Positions 1 through 5,689 of a stretch of DNA of 7,381 nt are shown here, piece by piece (position 1 is the stretch's first letter; each line of letters starts with the position of its first letter). Both the position numbers and the translations under genes were made by a program. The DNA lies in contig JABHNP010000157.1 in assembly GCA_018694455.1 (NCBI GenBank), forward strand, positions 1-7,381, written 5' to 3'. Origin of the DNA: Planctomycetaceae bacterium (GTDB lineage Bacteria > Planctomycetota > Planctomycetia > Pirellulales > UBA1268). Under the pieces are notes generated by a model. That model did no database searches. It saw nothing but the letters and a program-made list of their open reading frames with translations, and was not told where the DNA came from.

Positions 1-13
1 TCTAAAGGATTTC

Positions 14-718
14 TTATGTCTGCGATGATGTAATGGAATAGTTTGGAATTTTTGTAACGAGACGATTTTGCTGGGATGGTTTTTCATTGCGAGTGAACAC
101 TGCACGCCACACGGGATCACCTGCGAGACGCGTCCGTCGTTCAAAATGAGTGCGATACGTGTTTTCCAGCCCACCGGCAGGTTCCTTGGACGCTTTGCCG
201 AATAGTAAAGTGTTATTCACGACAAGCACAGCCTCGTTAAAATATTCCTCTACATCCGTCCAAATATGCAGTTGTGACCCAGGTTGCATGATTCGTCCCG
301 CATGCTGAAGAAATTCTGGGTTTAAGATTCTGCGTTTTCGGTGCCGGGCTTTCCACCACGGATCTGGGAAATAAACATGCAATCCCGATAGAGATGCATT
401 CGGAAGTACATGTCGAACGAGATGCATTGCATCACCGTGAAGAACAATACCATTTGTTGTTTTTAAGGCGGCTAGTCGAGAGGCAGCCATCCGTGCATAG
501 CCAACGCGGACCTCAATCCCTAGGAAATTTCGGTCTGGTGTCGATGAAGTTGCAGAAGCTAAAAACATTCCCTTCCCAGTACCAATTTCTAATTCGACGG
601 GATTGTGTCGACAAAAAAGCGTTGTTGGGTCAAGAGGGCCCTCCATTTCCGTCAAAATCCTGAAATGGTGTGAAAGGTCGAGATCCTTCGGAGGCTTTTT
701 TGGATGTCGCCGGGGCAT
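14..718 (-). CDS. trmB: tRNA (guanine-N7-)-methyltransferase TrmB
   Basis: This SAM-dependent enzyme methylates N7 of G46 in the variable loop of tRNAs in the cytoplasm. The 234-residue product has the usual family length and a basic N-terminus. Motif I (ELEIGTGKG, residues 42-50) is the SAM-binding glycine loop. An acidic residue follows at the end of strand 2 (GIEV, 67-70), and GDAMH (95-99) forms the next SAM contact. The family signature FPDPWWKARHRKRR (117-130) combines the catalytic Asp with the tRNA-binding basic patch; the usual PDPWPK is PDPWWK here. TDVEEYF (154-160) and the C-terminal TYRTHFERR block (187-195) also fit. The start is an ATG at 716-718, only 30 bp after the stop of the FabZ-like gene, so co-transcription is likely. 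I see no clear ribosome binding site. The stop TAA lies at 14-16, so the gene is complete. Confidence 0.95.
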   Translation of the reverse strand: MPRRHPKKPPKDLDLSHHFRILTEMEGPLDPTTLFCRHNPVELEIGTGKGMFLASATSSTPDRNFLGIEVRVGYARMAASRLAALKTTNGIVLHGDAMHLVRHVLPNASLSGLHVYFPDPWWKARHRKRRILNPEFLQHAGRIMQPGSQLHIWTDVEEYFNEAVLVVNNTLLFGKASKEPAGGLENTYRTHFERRTRLAGDPVWRAVFTRNEKPSQQNRLVTKIPNYSITSSQT

Positions 719-748
719 GTCAAAATTATTCAGGGAGAGCCAGAGAAA

Positions 749-1273
749 TTAGGGTGCTGATGTGGTTTGGCTTGCTGTCAGGAAATCAACTGGCAGTGGA
801 ACACCCTTAATAACACCGTCCACAACAATGCTCTCACCTACAAGTCCTTGGAAACGACAGACAATCATTGCCTTTGGCCGCACACGCACGCGTTCCACAG
901 CAACAACGAGTCGATCACCAGGGCGGACGGGTTCTCGAAACCTTACGTCCTCCAAGCCACCGAATCCAATCATTTCTGCTTCGAGCAGCTGATGTTTCTG
1001 AGAGAAGTAGCTTGAGAGTTGTGCTGCTGCCTCACACATAATGACACCCGGCATTAATGGCACATTTGGAAAATGACCTCGTGCCCAAAACTCATCCGAC
1101 TTCGTATCTTTGTAGCCTACACAACGTCCTCGTTCCTTATCTTCATGAACAATCGCGGTTAATTGCTCCATCTCGAAACGCTGCTGGTTGTATCGACGAA
1201 TTTCCTCAATATCAGCAATGATAGTGCTGAGGTCATATTCGTTTGGGTGGATAATATAGTCGCGAGGGGGCAC
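749..1273 (-). CDS. FabZ-like 3-hydroxyacyl-ACP dehydratase (hotdog fold)
   Basis: The 174-residue product has the FabZ active-site block GHFPNVPLMPGVIMCEAAAQ at residues 66-85. His67 and Glu81 match the catalytic His/Glu pair that dehydrates 3-hydroxyacyl-ACP to trans-2-enoyl-ACP in type II fatty acid synthesis. GFGGLEDVRFREPVRPGDRL (103-122) is the second conserved hotdog block. An N-terminal extension of about 40 residues (IEEIRRYNQQRFEMEQL) precedes the core and resembles a planctomycete FabZ-like subfamily as I recall it. These genomes usually carry several such paralogs, so it may act on specialised lipids, or on lipid A acyl chains, instead of being the housekeeping FabZ. The start is GTG at 1271-1273, supported by GGAG nine bases upstream and an in-frame stop further up. 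It is followed by trmB after 30 bp and preceded by 338 bp without a gene. Confidence 0.85.
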   Translation of the reverse strand: MPPRDYIIHPNEYDLSTIIADIEEIRRYNQQRFEMEQLTAIVHEDKERGRCVGYKDTKSDEFWARGHFPNVPLMPGVIMCEAAAQLSSYFSQKHQLLEAEMIGFGGLEDVRFREPVRPGDRLVVAVERVRVRPKAMIVCRFQGLVGESIVVDGVIKGVPLPVDFLTASQTTSAP

Positions 1274-1282
1274 AGCAGACTG

Positions 1283-1286
1283 CTCC
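1283..1286 (-). promoter_or_regulatory. Shine-Dalgarno GGAG deciding the GTG start of the FabZ-like gene
   Basis: On the minus strand, GGAG lies nine bases before the GTG at 1271-1273. The frame upstream is closed by TAA at 1313-1315 and has no better start codon in between, so this site supports the GTG start. It is the clearest ribosome binding site in the window. Confidence 0.6.
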
Positions 1287-1411
1287 GGGAATGTTCTGAT
1301 GAAATCAACTACTTAAGCTACAGGATGACTGTGGTTACAGTCGGTAACAAATTTTTGGTTATGTCTTAATGTGTTTTCTTTTCGCTTTTCTAGCTTTACT
1401 GTTGGCTGGTC

Positions 1412-1433
1412 GCGAACCATGGTTTGCTTTTTT
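1412..1433 (+). terminator. Terminator-like hairpin with T6 tail on the + strand
   Basis: GCGAAC (1412-1417) and GTTTGC (1422-1427) pair with one G-U around the loop CATG, and six T residues follow at once (1428-1433). This is the shape of a small rho-independent terminator reading on the + strand. No + strand gene lies upstream, so it would end an antisense transcript or a small RNA, or it may be chance. Both the stem and the tail are short. Confidence 0.3.
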
Positions 1434-1611
1434 AATTGTTCTGTGAGGTTTTGACATGTCTATAAATTCTTTCGTTATTTGTCTTGAATCGCACCACTAA
1501 AATTTACCACGGTATGCGTGCAGATTCCACGGTGGAAGCAGACTTCTTTGGTTGGAGTCTGGAATGTGGCAGAAGCGTCACTGGAAATGGGCAGGAAATG
1601 TCCGGAAGGCC

Positions 1612-2106
1612 TTATTTTATGGTCTCTTCCGAACTTCTTCTGTCGGCATCAAGAGATTCACGAACAGAGGTTCTCAGGATGTCAACGAAGCTTGCGATTA
1701 AAAAGCCGAAGATCCCGCCGAGTACCGCCGAGGAGAGACCTCCTAGCAGTGCACCTGCAAAAGATGACGATGCCAGCAACATCAGTGCAGTTGTGCCTGA
1801 AATGCCTCCAATGAATCCGCCTATTCCTACCGATATGGGCAACAGCAAACCCGTTTTTGAGTGTCTCTCAAGATGAGAGGGAGAGGACACAGGAACGTCG
1901 ACACGGGGCGATTGTTGGCGGGTGCGAAAAAGATCACGATCCGTAGCTTCTTGCATTCGGGTGCCAATTGCATTTCCAGCAATATGCATTGCGAGGCACC
2001 CGAATATGACGAGCGCAGCCAGCCAGCCAGCCAGTCCGAGCCAATTAATTGCCGAGAAGGCTACTGCCAAGGCTGTTGCGACCCAAAAAAAAGTATGTAA
2101 TCGCAT
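1612..2106 (-). CDS. Hypothetical small membrane protein with four predicted helices
   Basis: I do not recognise this 164-residue protein. Hydrophobic stretches at about residues 5-23, 24-45, 86-112 and 115-142 suggest two helical hairpins. They are separated by a polar, charged loop (50-85: RMQEATDRDLF and a Ser/Pro/Arg-rich part). The second hairpin is very rich in Gly, Ser and Ala (GIGGFIGGISG, GALLGGLSSAVLGGIFG), which suggests tight helix packing. The C-terminus is hydrophilic and charged. The ATG at 2104-2106 lies 23 bp after the stop of the toroid gene, so the two are probably co-transcribed and may both work at the membrane. No strong ribosome binding site is visible. The first 31 codons contain a T8 run and a tetranucleotide repeat. 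It could be a lineage-specific protein; no catalytic motif was seen. Confidence 0.6.
   Translation of the reverse strand: MRLHTFFWVATALAVAFSAINWLGLAGWLAALVIFGCLAMHIAGNAIGTRMQEATDRDLFRTRQQSPRVDVPVSSPSHLERHSKTGLLLPISVGIGGFIGGISGTTALMLLASSSFAGALLGGLSSAVLGGIFGFLIASFVDILRTSVRESLDADRRSSEETIK
2016..2034. repeat. Short tetranucleotide repeat, about 4.75 copies of AGCC/GGCT
   Basis: On the + strand the unit AGCC is repeated without interruption from 2016 to 2034. It lies inside codons 25-31 of the small membrane protein gene (minus strand), where it encodes part of LAGWLAA. Gain or loss of one unit would shift the frame. Confidence 0.75.
2085..2092. repeat. Homopolymer run A8 (T8 on the coding strand)
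   Basis: Eight consecutive A residues on the + strand read as T8 in codons 5-8 of the small membrane protein gene (Thr-Phe-Phe-Trp). Runs of this length can slip during replication or transcription, and they are also a common place for sequencing error. Confidence 0.8.
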
Positions 2107-2129
2107 GAATGGTTTGGCTTCACGTGTGA

Positions 2130-3971
2130 TTATTCAATTGCTGCTGGTTTATAAATCGGCAGTAATCGGTAATAGACCTCAAGTGTAAGGATGGCAAGTG
2201 CCGTGTGAGCAAGTCTGCCGGCAGGTGCAAGGTGTCGGTCGCGAATAGCATTTTTAGTAGTGCCTCTGGGATTTGTCAGATACCAACTACCGATTTCGCA
2301 GAGGGGGCTACCAAAAGCAGGGTTGCGATGATCCATTCTCGTCGTTTTAGTGACCTGTGTTCGTACAAGAAAGTCTCGGTTCCGACGGTTCCATTGATCC
2401 CATGAAGGATGGTCGATATGAAGTAAAATTTGTGCGAGGTAAAAGTTTCTGTAGAGGAGGAGGGCGGGGTGTGTATTTGATTTCAGTAGTTGATTTACCC
2501 CTTGAAGAAGTCGTGGATCATTACCACTCCACCCTGTATAAAGTCGGCAGAGCAGTCCGACTGCGGAGGTGCACTCGCCTGGTTCCCGCGTTGTCGTTTT
2601 TGCAAACGAAGCGAGGTAATGATAGCGGGTTGGATCACGGATTATGCCGCCGATCCGATTAGCCACAATTTGAGCCTGTCCGCGACGAGGAGATGCGGCA
2701 GGTGGTGTGAGGCTATCGAGGAAATGATCCGCTTGACGGAAAATGTCAGAGTGAACAGGTGCTCCTGCTAATTGGCTGCTCTTTAGTGCTACGACCTGCC
2801 ACCCTGTGACTGTAATGTCACCGGGCTGGCCTAATTCATAACGCCATCCTCCAAGCGGGTGTTGGTGTCTCGCAAGAAACACGCTCAACGCATTTACGTA
2901 ACGTTCGAGGTCAGGGTCGCCGGTCATCGCAAAAGCCTCTGCCATGACAAGAGCTGTGATCCCATATCCGTAAAGATCTCCTGAGAACGTCGAGACAAAG
3001 TCAGGGTTTTCAACATGAAGTTCTTTTAGTTCGATATCGAGTGTCGTCTTAAGTTGTTCAAGACCTCGATAGACAACTTCTTTATAAGGGCCTTTCAAAT
3101 GGGTGCTGCCAGCCCCCAAGAATGGCAGAAGAGCGATAGATGTGCTGGCCTTTGAATGGCCTTCGATATAGCCCTTCGTCCGACACAGGCATTGTTGTGA
3201 AGGATGTCCGAAAGGATCGGTACAGTAGGGGTGTTCAAATGACCAAGATCCATTGGCTGCCTGATGCCGTGCGAGCCACAAGAGTCCACGTTCAATTGCG
3301 GCTTCACTAGACGGTGAGCCGCCCTTGGCAACTGCTGTTTTTCCTCGTGCTGAACCAGAACGTTGAGCTAAAGCAAGCTTTGCATCGGCACGTGAAGCGG
3401 TTGCCATCTGCCCGCTGACTGCAGGAACCGTTTTTGTGCTTTGGGCGTTCTCACTCGTTTCCATTTGTTTTGGAATACGCTGAGATTGCTTCGATTGCAT
3501 GGGTATATTTTTAGGAACGGAACTGTCAGGAGTAAGTTCTTTCTCAGGTTCCAGTGCGAGCATAGGCTGGGCGGGCTGGCTCTCAGCAGTTTTGGTTTCC
3601 TCTTCAGAAGTATCGGGGCTGTCTTTCGAAGTTTCTTGAGGGCTATCTTTCTCAGCAGCCTCGGTGAGTAGAGTTGCGGCGGTGTCGTCGCCTTTGGTTT
3701 CTCCCCACTCCTTTTCCGGCTCTGTGCTAAAATCAATGACGACTGGTGACAGTCGGTTCGTCTGATTCTCAGGCACTATTGCCCAGAGTGTAAGAACAAT
3801 CGCAATAATGAGATGTGTTGTAAGGCTGAGATAGATAGATCGCACACTGTTGCTGGCAGTAACTTTTTCTGCCCACCCGGTGTTCGAGTCAAAGGTGTTT
3901 GTTGAATTAGCAGAATCCACGTGCTGATTGCATGGTGACTCATTTGCAGGTGGTGGTTTTGTGCTCGCCAT
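2130..3971 (-). CDS. Membrane-anchored prenyltransferase/squalene-oxidase-repeat (alpha/alpha toroid) protein
   Basis: With the ATG at 3969-3971 the product has 613 residues. A polar N-terminus (1-45) leads to one transmembrane helix at about 46-67 (SIYLSLTTHLIIAIVLTLWA). A long Glu/Ser/Thr/Pro-rich linker follows to about 220, recalling TonB-type anchors, which would place the C-terminal domain in the periplasm. Residues 223-613 form helical repeats of the squalene-cyclase/prenyltransferase type: IERGLLWLARHQAANGSW (226-243), ALSVFLARHQHPLGGW (361-376) and TALAILTLEVYYR (590-602). Cys250, Cys261 and Cys263 form a small cysteine cluster. No cyclase DxDD motif was seen, so an enzymatic role is not supported. 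Such proteins are abundant in planctomycetes and of unknown function. The frame stays open to another ATG at 4068-4070 (646 residues), but that stretch uses AGA and CTA codons unlike the rest and includes a palindrome, so I prefer the inner start. The small membrane protein follows after 23 bp. Confidence 0.85.
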   Translation of the reverse strand: MASTKPPPANESPCNQHVDSANSTNTFDSNTGWAEKVTASNSVRSIYLSLTTHLIIAIVLTLWAIVPENQTNRLSPVVIDFSTEPEKEWGETKGDDTAATLLTEAAEKDSPQETSKDSPDTSEEETKTAESQPAQPMLALEPEKELTPDSSVPKNIPMQSKQSQRIPKQMETSENAQSTKTVPAVSGQMATASRADAKLALAQRSGSARGKTAVAKGGSPSSEAAIERGLLWLARHQAANGSWSFEHPYCTDPFGHPSQQCLCRTKGYIEGHSKASTSIALLPFLGAGSTHLKGPYKEVVYRGLEQLKTTLDIELKELHVENPDFVSTFSGDLYGYGITALVMAEAFAMTGDPDLERYVNALSVFLARHQHPLGGWRYELGQPGDITVTGWQVVALKSSQLAGAPVHSDIFRQADHFLDSLTPPAASPRRGQAQIVANRIGGIIRDPTRYHYLASFAKTTTREPGECTSAVGLLCRLYTGWSGNDPRLLQGVNQLLKSNTHPALLLYRNFYLAQILLHIDHPSWDQWNRRNRDFLVRTQVTKTTRMDHRNPAFGSPLCEIGSWYLTNPRGTTKNAIRDRHLAPAGRLAHTALAILTLEVYYRLLPIYKPAAIE

Positions 3972-4010
3972 TACATTCGGTGGTACAAGACCTGAAGCTT
4001 TGGATGCTAG

Positions 4011-4040
4011 ATGGTACGACTTCTGCAGAAGAAGTACCAT
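4011..4040. repeat. 30-bp imperfect palindrome upstream of the toroid gene
   Basis: Outer arms ATGGTAC (4011-4017) and GTACCAT (4034-4040) flank a perfect 12-bp centre CTTCTGCAGAAG (4020-4031), with two mismatched positions on each side. In total 26 of 30 bases are symmetrical. It lies 40-69 bp upstream of the preferred ATG at 3971, where it could be an operator for a dimeric regulator or a leader hairpin. With the longer start it would instead be inside the coding region. Confidence 0.6.
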
Positions 4041-4145
4041 GTTTCTAGGAAGAAATAGTCTTAATAGCATCGTCCATAACGTGGGAGATGCTCCATAGGA
4101 TTAGCGAAATATCAGCGTTTTAACTGCGAGTACAACTTCCACCGC

Positions 4146-4174
4146 TTGCGAAGGCGTTACGAAGCCTCTATTTT
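4146..4174 (+). promoter_or_regulatory. Candidate sigma70-type promoter of rpmG
   Basis: TTGCGA (4146-4151) and TATTTT (4169-4174) each match the consensus at four of six positions and are 17 bp apart. This would give a leader of about 60 bases before the rpmG ATG. The match is modest and rests on sequence alone. Confidence 0.35.
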
Positions 4175-4240
4175 ATTGGTTGGAAGTGAGACTCTTTCAC
4201 TGATGATGTTGTTGAGTGACCCTTTTTGAGATTTGATCGT

Positions 4241-4408
4241 ATGGCTAAAGGAAAGAAAAAGCTCGAAGTAGTTCACCTCGTGTGTGAAGAAACTGGTGAC
4301 GTGAACTACACGTTACGCCGAAAGAGCGGCGGCGAAAAACTCCACCTGAAGAAGTATTCTTCACGGCTTCGTCGCCACACACTTCATAATGAGAAGAAGA
4401 AAAAGTAG
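4241..4408 (+). CDS. rpmG: 50S ribosomal protein L33
   Basis: This small basic protein of the large ribosomal subunit has 55 residues starting at MAKGKKK. The core VHLVCEETGDVNYTLRRK (11-28), followed by EKLHLKKYSSRLRRHTLH (32-49), matches L33 closely, and the protein ends in a lysine tail. Only one cysteine (Cys15) is present, so this is the form lacking the zinc-binding CxxC pairs. An in-frame TTG at 4226 would add five residues, but the ATG at 4241 gives the canonical start. The gene is transcribed away from the toroid gene and converges on lpxK, with 30 bp between the two stop codons. It is not next to rpmB or another ribosomal gene in this window. Confidence 0.96.
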   Translation: MAKGKKKLEVVHLVCEETGDVNYTLRRKSGGEKLHLKKYSSRLRRHTLHNEKKKK

Positions 4409-4438
4409 TTCTTGCCGGAAATGGTGTGGAATTACTTT

Positions 4439-5491
4439 TCAAGAAATCGTTAGGAGAAGGTCTTCGAGATCCTGAAGCCCTGATTGGAAATGTATTCCAA
4501 TTTCTAATGCGTATAGCGGGCGGTCACGCATATTTCCAAAAGGCAGTTTGACAAGATCCTTAAGTGTTGTCAGCACAATGTCAGCCCTCACTTGTTCGGT
4601 TTTTTTTGAAATACGATGAATGTCATCAGTGGTGTACTGATGATGATCAGGAAATGTCAGCGTGGCGGTTGGAGTGTGTCCAAGCGATGTAAGCGTCTTG
4701 TAGAAGGCCGCGGGATTTCCAATGGCTGATATTGCCAGTATACGTTTGTTCTGAAGTGATTGAAGAGGTTCTGTTCTCCCGTCAACGAGTCGAAGATTTG
4801 ATGGTCTGTGTTCGGTTTGAATCCATGGCTTTCGGTGTGGGCCTAAAAAGTGAGAGCATTGTTTTTGGATTTTATCTCGGGTTTTGACTGAGACCTGATC
4901 GGTCCTTGTAAGAATTACTGCATCCGCTCTCCGTAACCCCTCGAGCGGTTCTCGTAAAAGCCCACGAGGGAAAATACGGTTGCAGCCAAATGGGTCACTC
5001 GCGTCAATTGTAACCAGATTAATATCTCGATCGATCCTTCGGTGTTGAAAGCCGTCGTCGAGAAGCAATATATTTGAACCGCTTGCGGTTGCACTTTGCG
5101 CAGCAATAATTCGTTGCCTGTTCGCGAAGTGAGGAACGGTTGGCAGAAGTATATTTAATTCAGCCGCTTCATCGCTCAGTTGCCCTTCCTTGGCTTTGTA
5201 GCCGCGGCTGATAATGGCAGGTTTCTGATTGCGGGTGGTAAACCAGTTGGCCAACCATGCGACAAGAGGGGGTTTGCCAGTTCCACCAAGTGTAATGTTT
5301 CCAACAGAAACAACGGGTGCCGATGCCCGGCTCACAGTGAACATGCCATGGTCATATCCGTAATTACGCAATCGAATAAGACCTTCATACGGCAGTTCAA
5401 AAGCAGAGAGGCCCGTTCGGGCCAGAGTAGGAATGATCCCGGTTGCCCGTCCATCAACCAGTCGTCGAAAACTTTCTGCGTTGGGAAGCAT
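4439..5491 (-). CDS. lpxK: Tetraacyldisaccharide 4'-kinase LpxK
   Basis: This inner-membrane-associated kinase phosphorylates the 4' position of the tetraacyldisaccharide-1-phosphate to make lipid IVA, the sixth step of lipid A synthesis. From the ATG at 5489-5491 the product has 350 residues, the usual family length. Visible motifs in order are the P-loop GNITLGGTGKPP (64-75), SRGY (95-98), SDEA (106-109), Walker-B-like LLLDDGFQHRR (142-152), FPRGLLREP (174-182), AISAIGNPAAF (254-264), FPDHHQY (280-286) and TTLKDLVKL (308-316). Pro74 stands where the P-loop normally has Thr or Ser after Lys73, which is unusual. The frame remains open to ATGs at 5584 and 5623, but a candidate promoter at 5545-5574 lies inside that extension, so the inner start is preferred. 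It is convergent with rpmG and divergent from the large membrane protein gene. It implies an outer membrane with lipid A. Confidence 0.93.
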   Translation of the reverse strand: MLPNAESFRRLVDGRATGIIPTLARTGLSAFELPYEGLIRLRNYGYDHGMFTVSRASAPVVSVGNITLGGTGKPPLVAWLANWFTTRNQKPAIISRGYKAKEGQLSDEAAELNILLPTVPHFANRQRIIAAQSATASGSNILLLDDGFQHRRIDRDINLVTIDASDPFGCNRIFPRGLLREPLEGLRRADAVILTRTDQVSVKTRDKIQKQCSHFLGPHRKPWIQTEHRPSNLRLVDGRTEPLQSLQNKRILAISAIGNPAAFYKTLTSLGHTPTATLTFPDHHQYTTDDIHRISKKTEQVRADIVLTTLKDLVKLPFGNMRDRPLYALEIGIHFQSGLQDLEDLLLTIS

Positions 5492-5544
5492 CTTGAATTT
5501 AGGCCTGATTTTGTAATAAGAGGTTTTTTGTAACCATGAGTTGT

Positions 5545-5574
5545 ACAATAGGAGGGTTATTCTGGTGGCGTCAA
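5545..5574 (-). promoter_or_regulatory. Candidate sigma70-type promoter of lpxK
   Basis: Read on the minus strand, TTGACG (5569-5574, five of six to consensus) is followed after 18 bp by TATTGT (5545-5550, four of six). It would leave a leader of roughly 45-50 bases before the ATG at 5491. It is evidence against the longer reading frame starting at 5623. Confidence 0.38.
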
Positions 5575-5689
5575 CGTGTTCCATGCTCGAAGCAATGAAT
5601 AGTCGAGTCAAAAGGCAGGTCATTCTTGGGGTGTAGTACAGCGTTTCTTTTTACAGCAGATGGGTGATTGAGGCGAAGCGAGACATCTC

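Larger units (their letters stand above)
1274..1611. other. Gene-free stretch between two co-directional genes, rich in short palindromes
   Basis: No reading frame with coding character was recognised on either strand across these 338 bases. The stretch contains several short inverted repeats. GACTGT/ACAGTC (1327-1342, 4-base loop) overlaps GTTAC/GTAAC (1334-1348). AACCATGGTT lies at 1415-1424, GACATGTC at 1453-1460, TTCCAC/GTGGAA around a central G at 1525-1537, and CAGACT/AGTCTG at 1539-1561. CCACGGT occurs twice, at 1507-1513 and 1527-1533. It presumably holds the promoter of the FabZ-like/trmB pair and the 3' end of the upstream transcript, but no convincing -35/-10 pair was found. No tRNA cloverleaf was seen. 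Confidence 0.6.

Noticed and set aside
394..663. 89-codon frame on the + strand
   Set aside because: It lies wholly within trmB on the opposite strand, and its product has no recognisable family features, whereas trmB has every family motif.
1451..1479. TTGACA on the + strand as a promoter -35 box
   Set aside because: The hexamer is perfect, but the only good -10-like sequence, TATAAA at 1461, is four bases away, and nothing at 16-18 bp spacing fits. No + strand gene follows. The TTGACA overlaps the palindrome GACATGTC.
3095..3736. Two minus-strand frames in an alternate register (3095-3331 and 3368-3736)
   Set aside because: Both are shadows of the toroid gene, which reads continuously through this region with clear repeats. 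The Lys/Arg/Leu-rich product of 3368-3736 is the out-of-frame reading of the acidic linker.
3972..4240. tRNA or riboswitch in the divergent region before rpmG
   Set aside because: No cloverleaf, CCA end or known riboswitch core was seen. Only the 30-bp palindrome and a modest promoter candidate stand out.
4245..4442. 65-codon minus-strand frame opposite rpmG
   Set aside because: It is fully antisense to a clear L33 gene and shows no protein features of its own.
4409..4445. Possible bidirectional terminator between rpmG and lpxK (TTCTTG/CAAGAA)
   Set aside because: The arms are only 6 bp, weak in G+C, separated by 25 bases and not followed by a T run. The second arm also overlaps the end of lpxK.
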